DNA from: Vicugna pacos
Lineage: Eukaryota; Chordata; Mammalia; Artiodactyla; Camelidae
DNA: 64,000 nt
Assembly (NCBI RefSeq): GCF_048564905.1
Contig: NC_132989.1
Span: 14,589,257-14,653,256 of the forward strand
Direction of reading: 5' to 3'
Shown piece by piece: positions 1 to 44,100 of the stretch. How positions within the stretch are numbered: position 1 is the stretch's first letter; every line of letters begins with the position of its first letter. The position numbers and the translations under genes are program-made. The notes beneath the pieces were generated by a model. It worked only from the letters and a program-made list of their open reading frames with translations. It was not told where the DNA came from and searched no databases.

Positions 1-31542
<31,542 letters not shown>

Positions 31543-31569
31543 TTACCTGCACGCCCCCCTCAGTCCCCG

Positions 31570-31580
31570 CCCGCCATTTA
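31570..31580 (-). promoter_or_regulatory. YY1-type site
   Basis: TAAATGGCGGG on the minus strand matches the YY1 core (ATGGCGG). Such sites often sit just downstream of the start site in ribosome-related genes. Its ATG is upstream of the real start codon only if transcription begins above 31580. Confidence 0.45.
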
Positions 31581-31607
31581 CCCCTTGCCCTTAGACCTCG
31601 CGCGCCC

Positions 31608-31616
31608 CACTTCCGG
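31608..31616 (-). promoter_or_regulatory. ETS/GABP-type site
   Basis: CCGGAAGTG on the minus strand, a full GABP/ELK consensus about 90 bp upstream of the ATG, in the position expected near the start of a TATA-less promoter. Confidence 0.55.
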
Positions 31617-31640
31617 CTCCTCCTCCGCTCTGGCCGCGCG

Positions 31641-31660
31641 GCATGCCGGGACGTGTAGTC
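31641..31660 (+). promoter_or_regulatory. ZNF143/THAP11-type promoter element
   Basis: GCATGCCGGGACGTGTAGTC closely follows the known ZNF143 consensus (GCATGCYGGGARWTGTAGT), about 125 bp upstream of the start codon. Binding is inferred from the motif alone. Confidence 0.6.
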
Positions 31661-31733
31661 TTACCTCCAGGCGTGGTCGGCCCCGCCCCGGTGCGTGAAA
31701 GGGGCGGAGACACGGAGGACAACGAGACCTCCC

Positions 31734-31738
31734 ATTGG
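31734..31738 (-). promoter_or_regulatory. CCAAT box
   Basis: CCAAT reads in the direction of TCOF1 transcription about 215 bp upstream of the ATG, within CGCCAATGGG, a good NF-Y context. Confidence 0.45.
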
Positions 31739-31954
31739 CGAGGGAGGGCGTGGCCAAACTCGAACCCGCTCCCTGGGCCGGCCGTGAGTTGAATGACTCC
31801 TTAAATCCTTCAGACTGACTCCTTCAAGGGATTTGTCTTCCGCTTAGATGTCTGACAGCTGCAATCGCGTTTTACTCATCTCTGAATTTCCTAATCTGCA
31901 TCTCTCTCTAGGCCCGAACTTCCAGTTACCCACTCATTTATTCATTTCACAGAT

Positions 31955-32330
31955 TTTTTTAGAACCCATGAACTATTTGTCATCATTCATTCACTGAACA
32001 AATCCTTATTGAGCACCGTACTTTGGGCTAGCGCTTGTCTAGAACTGGGGGATAAAAAGTTGAATAAGACCTGGGAACTGCTCTCAAAGCTCACAGGGCA
32101 GGAGAGAGACAGTCGGCAACCAAAAAACTATGGTTCAGTGCCTTCTGTGCGTTGTCCGGGACAGGCTTAGCCTATGGAAGCAGGAAGGAGGGGCCCCTAA
32201 CCCCAAAGAGACATCTAAGCTGATGCTTAAAGATGGAGTAGGAATTTCTAGGTGCAGATGAGAGGACTGGCATCCCAGGCAGAGGTCACTGCATGAGTAC
32301 AGACAGGAGAAACCACACTGGTACAGGCTG
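31955..32330 (-). mobile_element. L2 3' end, reverse orientation
   Basis: TCATTCACTGAACAAATCCT and TATTGAGCACCG are the reversed L2 tail; a TGAATAAGACCTGGGAACTG-type stretch and a residual CCCAGGCAGAGG box follow. It lies just upstream of the TCOF1 promoter. Confidence 0.65.
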
Positions 32331-32884
32331 GGAAACACAAACGTAAAACCGAGTCTGTACTGCTGGGCTGTAGAGTTGAGGGGAAGAGGGAACGAGTGAG
32401 GCACAAAAGAATGGAGAAGTTAACAGGGCCTATAGCACCCTCTCCCCTCAGCAGAGTTTGCACTCTGTTCCAAGGGCAATATAGACTCTGACTGGTTTTA
32501 TGCAGGAGGGTGACCTGGGTATGTGTTTTTAAAAGACTGCTATGACCCAAGCATGGAGGATGGATTTGTGGAGAACAAAGCTAGACGTGAGGGTGTTGTA
32601 GTTGTGGAGGGGAGGTTGGCAGGGAGAGGGTGAGCAAGGCTGGGGAATATTTGAATCACCAGTTCTTAACTTTATGGACCCATTGAGAAACTGAAGACAA
32701 CATGAACCACCTAGCCTTTGCTGTAGAAAATTTTGAAGGTGTCCAGACCCATAACATTTTCCATCCAATTTTAGGACACATACCTGAACCTTCTAGACTT
32801 AGGAACTGCTGCTCCAGGAAGAAACAGGGACAGGACCAGGTGATTGTTGGAAGGTGGTGAGTGAGCAAGAGGGAGGGGACTAAT

Positions 32885-35330
32885 GTACATTCAGCTATAT
32901 AGCAAACATTTATTGAGCACCTACTATTGGGGATAAAACTGTCTCTAGCCCAACAGAGTTTATAGTCTAATCTGGGAGACACAAACTAAACAAATGGTCA
33001 TACAAATATATTGTTACAAACAGTAAGTGCAGAAAGGAAAAGGGATAGTGTTTTCTTATGGAATAGTAGAGTGTTTAAAACTATGCTGGAGTCATACTAG
33101 TTGGGTTCAAATTCCAGCTTTGCCTCTCATTAACCAGGTGACCTTGGTGCATTACATAACTTCTCTGTGCCTCAGTTTCTTCACCTGTAAAATAGAGATA
33201 GTTATAAATTCTAGCTCATAGGATTGTTGCGAGGAGGAAATCAGGTCTAAGCAGAAGTGCATAGAAGAGTTCCAAAGGATAGCGCTGCGCTCGTGTGTAT
33301 GTTAGCCGTTACTGTGAAAGCATTTGACAGGAAGGAGGGATTGATCTCTTCTGAGGGGTTAGGGAAGGATTCCCTGAGGAAGTGATATTTGTGAGGAAAT
33401 CTGAATGATGTGCAAGAGAGGATGGGGTATGGGGGGAATCCTAGGCAGACAAAAGAACCTGTGCAAAGGGCCTGAGGCAGAAGGTATAGCTGAGAGAAGA
33501 GGCAAGAAAAGGCCTTTGTAGCAGAACCCACGAGGGAGAGCAGAGAATAAGGGAGTGTAGAAGGTGAGCAGAGACAGATTCCACATTAAGGATCTTTCTC
33601 TTCATCTTCAGAGTGATGGGAAGCCACTGACAGTGTAGGCCTAAGAAGGACAGGATGACATTTGCATTTTAATGTGACCTGTGTGAATGCCTAGTGAAAA
33701 GTGAAGTGTGTATGAGTAGATGCAAGACAACTTAAGGTCAGGGGTGCAAGCAGGCATCTGGGGAGAACATCATGGGGGCAGGGCCAGTGGCAGTGCAGCT
33801 GTACAGCGGTGGAAGATTCCAATCATCAGGAAATAAAATCATCATAGAGATGTGTAGGAATGGAGGGTAATGGAGAGGGAGTGTCAGGTTGGACTCTGAG
33901 GTTTCTGGGCAAACAGGCAGGCAGTGGTTTTCACTGAGACAGGGGAAACTGGAGACAACTGGGATGGGGTGGGGGGGCGGATGAGTGCAAAGAGGAGGAG
34001 GGGGGAGTGAAAAGTGCAAGTTCCACTTTAGACATGGTGAGCTCGAAAGGCCTTCGGGACACTGCGTGTAGATGTTGAGTAGGCACGTGGAAGCCTGGGT
34101 TTGGACTCACATGAGGATGGGAAGTTGTCAGTAGAGAGATAATCACGAGAATGAGGGCTGGATTGCTCAGAGAGATGAAGTTGGAAAGAGAAGAGAAGGC
34201 ACCCCAGGATGGAGCTCAGAGGCACACCCACAGGTTAGGGCTGTGAAAATGAGGATATACCTGCAGAGGCTGAGAAGGAGGGACCGAGAGGTGGGAGAAA
34301 ACCCAGGAGAGTGCGCGTAGGGAAGGAAATGAAAGGAAGGAAGCCAAGAGTATCAGGAGGGTGAGAGGAGTCAACGGGGAATGCTCTGAGAGTTGAGAAG
34401 GATGAGGATGGAACCACCAGCTTTGGTTCATGACAGGCATGGGGACTGTTGGTGGCTTTAGGGAGCGTTGTTCTGCAATGATCAGTACATATATGTAAAC
34501 TAAAAAAAAAATGTGCAGTATATTGTATATATGTATTTAAATGCAATATAATGTATATGTGCAGTCAAACTGTAATAATTCTACCTAATAAAACTAAAAA
34601 AGGAAAGAAATCTCACTTTAAAAAAAGGAGTGCTGTTTTCTGCAGAGTGATGGAGAGGGTCAGATAGCAGTGGTCTGAAAGCAAGGGGTGAAGGAGGCAG
34701 TGGGTCTTTTGAGAATTTGTGTGAAGGGGAGGAGAGAGATGCTGTGATGTGGTCAGTGTGTGTGTTGGGGGGAGGCACATTAAAAGGTGGAAGAGACCTG
34801 AGTTTGTTTTCAGGCTGATGGCAGGTTAAAGGGAGAGATTAATGAAGGGTGTGGGAAATAGGGGAGATAATCAGTGGGCGATGATCACGAGCGTGTGCGA
34901 GGCGATGGGATCAGGCACGTAGGTGGAGGGGTTGGTCTGGTAAAGGAGGAGGGATGACTTCTCTCGAACCGAAAGAAGGAACAAAGAGAGGACGGGTGCA
35001 GATGTAGATGTAGGTTTGTAGTGGGATGTTAAGGGAGATTTCATCTTGAGCTGCTATTTTTTTCTGCAAAGTGGGAGGTGAGGTCTTCTGCTGAGAGCGA
35101 GGAAGAGGTGGTGAGGAGTTTGAGGGAAGGAGGAGAGTTTGCATTCAGAGACTTGAGGAGCAAACTTGCCCACGAAATCCCCAACTGCCTGACAGTGTTG
35201 ACAACCCAGCTGGTTGTGGTCACTAAATGCCGTGTGTCCTGTCAGCTGAGTGATTTCCCCCACCATGGCTCACCTGCCCACATGCAAGCAGGGGAAAGTA
35301 CTTAGTGGGGTTTACCCAGGCCCAGGGCTT
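32885..35330 (-). mobile_element. Long L2 (LINE-2) copy, reverse orientation, with a nested MIR
   Basis: The low end has the L2 3' end in reverse (AAACATTTATTGAGCACCTA). The marker GTGCAAAGGGCCTGAGGCAG follows near 33460. At about 35041-35140 the minus strand still reads LSAEDLTSHFAEK, which resembles the linker between the endonuclease and reverse transcriptase of L2/CR1 elements. No long open frame survives. A MIR lies inside at 33060-33245. Confidence 0.6.
33060..33245 (+). mobile_element. MIR SINE nested in the L2 copy
   Basis: GGGTTCAAATTCCAGCTTTG, CTCTGTGCCTCAGTTTCTTC and ACCTGTAAAATAGAGATAG follow the MIR consensus in order. L2-like sequence continues on both sides. Confidence 0.8.
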
Positions 35331-36509
35331 TGCCAGATGGTTAGGGGGAAAGGGCACAGGGATCTAAAGTTTTGGGAAAAGAGATGCCCAATTTTGGGGC
35401 CCTGGATCTAGGCTGGGCAGAGAGGGAATTGAAGACAGATGGGGTCAATTTTCAGGGAGAGTGAAAGCCTTTGTGGACTGGGCAGCCACAAGGTCAATAA
35501 CCAAGAACCTGAGCTCAGAGAGGACTAGTAACTCGAATTGATGGTTATGCCCTGGTTACTGACTGGGTGGCTGGATGGGCCACTCACTGAGGCAGTGAAC
35601 AGGGCGATGAGCGTGCAAATCATTGGGAAGATGGAAGGTTTTTTTCATCCCTCCAAGAACCAGTTTTCATCCCCTTAGCCCCAGCTGAGAATGCCTGCCT
35701 TAGTAAATTCCCTGAAGGCAGACTAGGGGTCCTCCTGTTGGCTGTGTTATCCCCAGTCCTAGTCAATAAGTACTGGCCAATGATGGGAGCTTATAGCCCA
35801 TCTCCTGTAGAAGAGGGGAGGGCAGAACAGGCAGGGCGTACACCGTGAATCCAGGCCTGGACACGGAAATGTAGAAGACTTCTAGGAGGCAGTAGAGAAG
35901 GAACTGGGTCTTCCATCTCTCTCTGACCTTGGAAGAAATAGAGAACTGGTATCTGGTATTAAATTTAAAAAAGAAAAACAAAGACAAACCAGGATGGTTT
36001 AATACCTTTTGTCTGGCAACAGGTTGTTTGTTTTTGTTTTGTTCCTAATAAAACTCATTTTAGGCACTTAGGTTTTATCCTTGGCTCCTGGGAGGCTGCC
36101 TCTTCTGTGGACAATTTCTTTATTTCCTTGATTTTCCAAATCATCCCCTTCACTGAATTGCCTTGGGGCCCAAGCACAAAATCAAAACATTAAACTGATC
36201 AAATATAACATGGCAACAATTAAGACAGCAACAAACAAAACAGTGCATTAAAAAAAAAAATTGGCCTGAGAGCATTTTTCCACCAGTTAGAAAAAAGATG
36301 TCTTTGTTAGTGGTAGAAGCCAGAAGCTTCCAGACCACTCAACTGTGAGTGCCTCTTGGGTAAGCAGTATGCCTTAATTGTCCTGAATTCTCCAGCAGGG
36401 CTCTCAGGAAATGAGTGAAGGAAAGACTGTCAGTAGAGGGGAAGGAAACTAAGCAGGTAGGGCTGTATACCCTTCTCTTCCCAGCAGGAGTGGCTTCTGC
36501 CCAGAGGTG

Positions 36510-36630
36510 GGAGGCAGCACCATACAGGGAGAGGTTATTGGGCCAGGAGTCAGGAAACTACATTTTTGGCCTGACTGTGCTGTGTGACCTTGGGCCAGTC
36601 TCTTGCCCTCTCTGATCTTCAACATTTCTT
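36510..36630 (+). mobile_element. MIR SINE
   Basis: GGCCAGGAGTCAGGAAACTA and GTGTGACCTTGGGCCAGTCT CTTGCCCTCTCTGATC mark MIR. Confidence 0.65.
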
Positions 36631-36839
36631 TTGGTTGGAGAGGTTGGACAAGAACCTTCCAAGACAGACACTCTCAAGAGAAAAGCTCACCTGGGAAGGC
36701 TGCTTTTGCCATCAGAATCTAAAGACAGCCCCTTCATCCACTGTGACAAAGGGTTCTCTCTGTGCCAAGTCACATGCGCCAGCAGATTTCCTATGGCCTC
36801 CTTCCCTCTCCTGGGATGACAATTTCTCTCTTTCCTTTT

Positions 36840-37220
36840 TTTCAACCTCACTGGAGATTTTAAAGGTTATACAAGATTTAAAAGTTACTAAAGTAACAAG
36901 TCAAACAATTCATAGATATATAAAGACCAAGTTACTCTTTCCCTCTCTCATCCATTCCCAGCACACTTCCCCACACTCAGCCCCTCCCTTCCCCAAACAA
37001 TCTTAGTGGCCTGACGTCAGATCCCTGCCCGTCCTTCCTCTGTGCTGACACAGACATGCTTCATAGGGTTTCAGTGCTCTTTTCCATTCTCTCTTCCTTC
37101 TTCTTTTTTTTTTTTTTTTACAAAAGGGGATCGTACTAAAGACACAAATCTGTAATTTGCTTTTTTCATTTAATAACACAGCAGAGCCATTTCTCCAGAC
37201 AGGTGGATCTGCCACGGCCT
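36840..37220. mobile_element. L1ME-like fragment
   Basis: AAGGTTATACAAGATTTAAA AG, AAAGTAACAAGTCAAACAAT and CTGTAATTTGCTTTTTTCAT resemble old L1 3' sequence. Family and strand uncertain. Confidence 0.4.
37104..37119. repeat. Poly(T) run
   Basis: A T homopolymer following a TTC-rich stretch. Confidence 0.8.
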
Positions 37221-37221
37221 T

Positions 37222-37415
37222 TTGAGTAATAGTGACAGCTCACATTTGTGCAGTGGGTACCATGAGCCAGCACTACGCATCCTAGGAAACATGTAGCTGG
37301 TTATCAGCCCTGTTTATAGATGAGGAAACTGAGGTCCAGAGAGGCCGCACAGCCAGTGGGCGGCAGGATTCAGACAGGCTCCAGCAGCTGGATGCTCTCA
37401 GCCAGTTCCCGGTGG
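37222..37415 (-). mobile_element. MIR SINE
   Basis: Reversed MIR: TTTATAGATGAGGAAACTGA GGTCCAGAGAGG and GCACAGCCAGTGGGCGGCAG. Confidence 0.7.
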
Positions 37416-37829
37416 GATGACTGACAGACAGAGGTGGCAGATGTGAGATAGGCTTGTTCCTTCTAGTTGCTTCACTACTACAACAGGGCCACTCTAAACC
37501 TAGTAAGTACAGCCATACAGACCAGAGCTTTAATTTTTGAATTCTGAATTTTAATTTGGGACTGAAATCAAAAGTGGGCTGGATAAGAGGCATGGGTTTA
37601 TGTTAATAGCTAAAGCCAGACTAAATGCCACAGGGGTTGAAGCAATCCACAGTCTCATCAGCATCATTTCTTCTTTATCTGGTTTCATTTTTCAGAGCTG
37701 AAACGGTCCTTGCAGGGCATGGAGCCCAGTTCTCGCCTCTTGCCCATAAGGAAACAGATGTAGGAACTGACTTCCTGAGGTCCCCAGTGGGGTAGAAGCA
37801 AAGTGGGCCCTGTCCCTCTTCGCCTGGAT

Positions 37830-38080
37830 CACTGCCACATCTGCTCTTCCCTCCAGGTGGCCTCTGCCTCCACTCTCCTCTCCCCTGTCTGTTCTTCACA
37901 CTGCATTTGGCCTTGCACCCCTCCTCTGCTTTCCAAACCTCCCCCAGATGAACCACTGACCACGGGATCAAATCACAGCTTCCTAATAGGCATTCAAGAC
38001 CATTCCAGTCTATTCACCCTTCAAAGCCAAGTGCAAATGCCGCCTCCTCAATGATGCCTTCCCTGACTACCCCAGCTTCT
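37830..38080 (+). mobile_element. L2 fragment
   Basis: GGATCAAATCACAGCTTCCT, CAAGTGCAAATGCCGCCTCC and TCAATGATGCCTTCCCTGAC match the L2 stretch before its 3' end. Confidence 0.55.
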
Positions 38081-38429
38081 CATCTCCACCTTGTCATCTG
38101 CAAGGAGGTCCTTTCTTTCCCTACATTGCAGAAGGACTGGCCAGGAGGGGGCAGTGCACAACCAAAGGAAGGTATCCCTAAAGGTCAAGGTCACCAGGGC
38201 GCCGGGAACCCACGGTGGGCCCTGTGGTGTGCACCCCTTTCTCTCCAGTGTGGATGCCTGTGAGAATACGAGGACCACCCCCAGTGGTGTGACCTTTGGC
38301 AAACCCCACCTCTCCCTGCACCTCAGTCTCTATCCCTGTAAAACAAGAGGGATGGACCAGTTCAGTGTTTCTGAAAAGTATGGTAATGTACAAAGTGACT
38401 TCAGGAGATAAAGAGATGGACATTTAAAA

Positions 38430-38640
38430 ATGGAAATCATTACGTATTTATTTTGAAGTGTATTGGACAAAAAATAACTAGCACATCAAACCTGTTATTT
38501 CACAGATATGATTGCTTAGAGTGGGGCTAAAGTAGGCATTCGAGTAAAAAAACAGTGAGTCAATGTAAAAGAAAGTATCAATTAAATAATAGTACAGGTG
38601 GTAAGACCGCGGTGAATGGCTGCAATTGGGAAAACACTGG
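38430..38640 (+). repeat. Unnamed interspersed repeat, copy C (second half only)
   Basis: AAATAATAGTACAGGTGGTA AGACC and GGGAAAACACTGG match the second half of copy A. Confidence 0.4.
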
Positions 38641-39234
38641 TCTGCCTCTGACGTTCTAGGATTCTGTGATTTGCAGTGACTCCTGCCCTCACTGGGGGTC
38701 AGGTAGGAAGGAAAGGGAAGAGCTGCCTCTAGGAGCTGGGCTGACGGTTCTTGGGGTGGAGGGACAGGAATTCAGCAGATGGGCCGTGCCCCCTACCCTC
38801 AGCCCCTCCTTTACCCGTGGAGGGTATGAGTGCTTGCCCCTCTCCCCGCCTTCTTTCTCAGCTTCCCTGCAGTTACCAAGGAGTGGGAGGCTGAGAGGGG
38901 CTGCATTCTGGAAGCTCATCTGCTCCCTCATTCTCACCCAGCACCCGGCTTGGCATAAACTATTCAGGGTGATGATTAACAAGGATGCAGAAAGGCGCTG
39001 GGGGCGGAGACAGAAAATAAGGCAGTGTGGACAGTTTTCTCACAGACATGAATGTCCAACCTGGAATGACCATCGAATGATTGCCAGACTAGCCCAGGTA
39101 TTGGAATGAACTGGTGATTCACTAGAAAGACAATTCCAGGGCTCACCTCAGGCAGTTCCAATTACAGGCCCCTACATCTGTGTCTTTCAAAGCTCCCTAG
39201 TCAATGCTTATGCTTCTAGGTTTGGAACTACCAC

Positions 39235-39380
39235 GTTTGACCACCCATCTCCCTCCGTGCACCTGGAGAGACATTGAGGCTCAGAGAGGTTGTGTCACTT
39301 ACCCAGAGTCACCCAGCAAATCAACAACATATGTCCTCACTCCCAACTCAGTTCTTTCCACTGAGCATCCCTTGTTGAGT
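39235..39380 (-). mobile_element. MIR SINE
   Basis: Reversed MIR: GACATTGAGGCTCAGAGAGG, GTCACTTACCCAGAGTCACC CAGC. Confidence 0.65.
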
Positions 39381-39779
39381 CTAGTCCACAGTTAGCAAAG
39401 AGAAATCCGCTGACAAACGTGGTGCGGTTTCTTTGAGACTTCTTTGCCTCCAGGCTTCTCAAGGACTTTCCACAGAAAAGAACATGCTGTGTGTGCAGCC
39501 ATCTGCTGAGAGGGCCGGGAAGGGTGATGAAGGGTGGGGAGGGATGGCAACGGAGCGGGTGGCTGAGAGATGTGGGCTCCTCTCTGCAGTTGGCAGCCTG
39601 CACAATTAGCCTGCTGAGGGCAGGAGCCAACTCGGATGTATGCCACCAATTGTTGGGTTTTCACATGGGCTCCTAAAAGAACAGAACTAGGAGCAATGAC
39701 TAGGAGGAAATTTCAGATCAAATTTTTGAACAGTGATCACTGACCTGGGAGACAATTGACCCTAGAGCCACTATCCAGC

Positions 39780-40641
39780 TCTCTGCTTTATTATAAAATA
39801 TTTAACATGAAAAATATAGGGACAAATACATACAGCTCCCTTATTCCCAGGACCCAGATTATGAAACAAGACATCACAAATAAATAGGAGCTTCTCAGCC
39901 CATTTCACTCCCTCCTACCTAGAGAGTCACCACCCCATTCCCTGAGGTTGGTGTGAATCCTTCCTGCACAGATTTTCATATTTATGCTATGTATGTGTAT
40001 ATTCATAGAACGTATAAAGTGTTGCTTTGCAGATTTTTAAAGTTTTCATAAACGATACAATATTGTACATCGCCTTCTGCAACTTGTTTCCGTTCAACAT
40101 TTTTATCTGAAATGTATCCACGTTGACATGCAGAGCTCTGCAGAATACACTGTCACTCTTCCAATCCATTTCATTATATGGATCACAATCATTAATCCAT
40201 TCTCTTGTTGATGGGCACTGGAGTTATTTCCAGGTTCCCACCATACAGACCACGCTGCCATGGACATCCTTGCATCTGAAGGCCTGGCCAGTTTCTGTTG
40301 CTTCACAGCCAGACTCAGGCTGACAATTGTCAGACTTCGGAATTTATGCCACTCTGAGAGGGGCCAAATGCCTCTCATTCGTATTTTTAATTTGTATGCC
40401 TCTGATTAGTGGAGCTGAAACTTTTTTTATCATTTAATGGGCCTTTTGGATTTCCTCTCCTGTGAACTGCCTTTGCATCCTGGCCCATGTTTCCCTGGGT
40501 TGTTTGCGACGTTCTTATTGATTTGTGGCAGCTCTAATCCTGGGTCTGAGGCTATAATCTTATGCCAGTCGGTGGCTTATCTTTTCACTTTATTCATGGA
40601 GTCTTTTGATGCACAACGGTTTGATGTCCCCTCTATGCTCC
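39780..40641 (-). mobile_element. L1M-type LINE-1 fragment, reverse orientation
   Basis: TTAATCCATTCTCTTGTTGA TGGGCACTGG, TTATTTCCAGGTTCCCACCA and GTGGCTTATCTTTTCACTTT are reversed landmarks of the L1 ORF2 C-terminus. The part at 39780-39900 resembles old L1ME 3' sequence. A camelid SINE abuts the high end. Confidence 0.65.
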
Positions 40642-40722
40642 TTAATGGAGTCACTGGGGATTGAACCCAGGACCTCACGCATGCAAAGTGCTTGCTCTAC
40701 CACTGTGCTATACCCCTCACCC
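40642..40722 (-). mobile_element. Camelid tRNA-derived SINE, partial, reverse orientation
   Basis: ACTGGGGATTGAACCCAGGA and CTCTACCACTGTGCTATACC mark the tRNA-like half. It sits at the end of an L1M fragment and has no long tail. Confidence 0.78.
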
Positions 40723-42734
40723 TGGGTTTGACATTTTAATATAACCAGCAGTGCTGATCTCTTCCTCTGCGGTCTGAGCTTCCGAGGGCTGCAGAAGCTG
40801 AGACCATTTTGTGGGAGTAGCGCCCTCCTCGGGGGGCCTTGCTGTGGAGGGAGAGGAGAGTGGGTCCTCCAGCTGGACCAGCCTGGGCTGCATTCAGACT
40901 GACAGATTTACAGGCGAGGTGATCTTGGGAGGGAGTTAGTTTACTTCTGGGCTCCTCACTTGTGAAATAGGGATAAGGACAGTCTCGCGTTCTCTAGGGG
41001 GGCTGGGAGGCAGCGGGCAGTGGCAGAAAGTCCGGAGGCCCCAAGGCGAGGGAGGACTCACTGAGAAAAGTCTCTGGGGAAGCTGTCCCCTGAGACCCAT
41101 TCGGTGTGGCTGCCCCAACCTTGTCTGGCCAAAAGGATCCACAAACCTCTTCACATTTTACTATCTCTCGGAGTGGAGCTGGGTCTCTGGAGGAACTGGG
41201 ATGGGGGAACCCAGGTCTACCATCCCCAGGTCCTAAGGCCGTGTTTGATGACTCCGGAGGCAGGGATGTGTGTGGAGTGGCATCCTGTTCTCGCACGAGT
41301 GGCGGGAGGACACACACCACAGCTGCTGAAAGCTGTCCATTCACCCGTGGCAACAAGCTTGGGAGAGCATCTGATGGCTCCAAGGGAAATATTTGTCTGG
41401 GGAAAGAAAGGGGCACATGTGCCCAGTCACTTTCACTCACATGTGACCACATGACAGCCCACACAAACAAGTCTCTTGAGGTCACAGCAGGGAGGGCATT
41501 CCTGTTACCTCCAAGTAATTCCTCCCGGACACAGCACCCTGTTGGGAGGTGGGCGAGCAGAGCACTCTCGGGTCAGCAGCCTCTCGGATGAGGCCAAGAG
41601 CCATGGTCAACAGGGCCAGAAGATGCCTCTTTATTCACTCCACTTCCTGACCCCAAGTTACCGCCACTGACACCATCACCACCGTGGAGGGGTCAGCTTG
41701 CTCAAATCCCCAGCACACTGGGATGGCAGTCAGCAGCACTGTTTACATCAAAACTCATTTCTGGAGTAGGTGATACAAACACATGGTGCAAAACTGTAAA
41801 GGTACAGAAAGAATGCAGAGAAAGGTAAGTCTCCCAGCTCCCCACCCCTCCCCCAGCGTCCCAGGAGGCAGCAATGTTCCCAGAGAGTATATACATATAT
41901 GTCTGTACATGACGTTGATAGTGGCACATTCTACACACTGTGGTAAACCTTATTTTTTTTCCTTCCCGATCTTCTCTCTCCCACGTTTAGGGCCTGGACT
42001 TTAACAGGCAGGAGTATACGTTTGAAGAGTGATGGATTAGTGAATGGGGTGGTGGATGAATGAATGCTGTTCGTCCAGGTTTAGGCCTTCTGTGCTCTGC
42101 ATTTTGAGACCCATCCCTGACCTTGGGAGGGTCACTCTTCCTTTGCATGTCGCTGCAGGTGGGTGAACGCAGGCCTTCTTGACCCTGGCACAGAGCCATA
42201 ATGGAGGAACTAAGTGAACCAGGCAGCTGAACAGCTTAATTGTCATTTCCACCAGCAGATGGTTACCAGGGAAACTCAAAGAATGTTAGAACTGGGAGGG
42301 GCTTTTCAGCGATGTGGAGGCAGCCCGACAGAATCTCAGATGGGTTGGGGGGGAGGCCCACAAGTTCTTTAAGACTTTAATTTTTTCATGTTCAATGATA
42401 TCTAAAACAATTAATTATATTTTTGGCTCATCAGGTTGTCTGCCTGATAACATTGTGTGGCCACATGACTATACCCTTGTTGGTGTTTGTATTTATGATC
42501 ACATAGGGACTGGGATAATCAATGATTCCACAGCTTCTGAATAAACCAAGATTGTCACATAGATCAAACCCAGCAGGTTCTTCTGTTTTGTGTCTGCGGA
42601 CCCCTGCAGTTAAGATCCCTGGATATATTCTTAGGATTGGTGAGATTTTTTTGTGTGTGTGAGAGAATTTTTTAAAGTCATCTGTACATTACTCTGGTAC
42701 CAAAAACCCTGGTGAAGATAAGAGGATGCCAGGC

Positions 42735-42905
42735 AAGGGTCAGGAGCCTGGATGCAGGCCCTGTCTCTGCCTCTGATTGGCTGGGTCACCTGGACTCTTC
42801 TGTCTCTTCTGCTTTAATTTGCCCATCAATAAAATAGGGATCAGAATGCCTTCCTCGCAGGGTATTATGAAGGCAAAATGAGACAGTGAATGTGAAAGTT
42901 CAGTC
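42735..42905 (+). mobile_element. MIR SINE
   Basis: GCCCATCAATAAAATAGGGA TCAGAATGCC, TTATGAAGGCAAAATGAGAC follow MIR. Confidence 0.7.
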
Positions 42906-43904
42906 TTTACAAGCATGTTCAGCCCTCTCATTTTACGAAGGAGGGAGACGAGGCCAGAGGAGGTGAAATGACTTTTCCAACAGTAGTTATCTGCTGAGCT
43001 GAGCTGGGAACTCAGGCTCCCAAACCCGCCTGGCACCTTCCCCAGTGCCCGGGCACCTAGGCCATTAGCAGTAATGGTGTGATTCTAATTCTGGAAAGTG
43101 TCATAATAACTTCTAAGGTGGGGCCTGCCACTATTTGGGCAAATCTACTATCTTTATTTTTATTTGTTAAAGAGATTGAATTAAGGAAACCAGACAAATA
43201 TATGAGCACGTTGAATTCCCCACAGCTATAGCTCTCTTCCTGGAGCAAAACCAAATTCTTCCTCAGGCAAAAGGTCCAACAGGAGGCCAGTAGAGACAGA
43301 ACACCACCCAAGCACTGCAGTGCCAACACTTTGATTTTCTACTTTGCCAGGGTGGAGGGCCACTGGGCCAGGCGCATGGGCTTCAGTTCAGCACCTGCTG
43401 CTCTGGGGGTGTGGTTTCAGGGTCTGGGTCACCCAAGGTGAGCTCCAGAAAGCAGGGACCGTGTCTGGTCAGTGCTGTTTCTCCCAGACTCAAGGCCTGG
43501 CATACAGTAGGTGCTCAATCAATGTTTTGAGACTGAAGGAATGAGTGGCATCACGTTCTTTGTGTTTAAAGACTTGGAGGGGCCTCTCAGGGGAGATGTG
43601 TCTCCCTCACAAATCGTCACTCAAAATTAGGAGGTCAGAAAGTAAGAGAGCTCGGTGGAGAAATGGCTTCTCGCCTGGATTTCAGGGACCAGGCAGGAGG
43701 GAAGCAGGGAGTGAGGTCCGGTCCAGAGGCTGAGGTTGGACACAGCAGGTTGATGGGCTGATTGATTGATGATTGGTTGTATCAGATCTCTGTGCCATGC
43801 ATCTTCCTTATGTCAGGCTCTGGGCTGGATGCTGGAGATCCTGAGTGGAAAAAGTCCTCCACCCCAGGAACCTCCAGTCTGTGGTGATGAGCCCATAGTG
43901 GTGA

Positions 43905-44100
43905 AGAAGAGTCTGGGCTTTGGAATCAGACAGATGAGAGTGCAAACCTCAGCTCCACCATGTGTGACCCTGGGCAAGCCTTTTCACTCCTCTACAGGTC
44001 AGTTGCCTTCCCTGTAAAATGAAATGAAGACTAGTAACTGACTTCTTAGCTGGTAAATAAGATATATCCCGAAGGCCCAGACTGGGTGCTTAGTATCTGC
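43905..44100 (+). mobile_element. MIR SINE
   Basis: TCTGGGCTTTGGAATCAGAC, GTGTGACCCTGGGCAAGCCT and GTTGCCTTCCCTGTAAAATG follow MIR. Confidence 0.75.
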
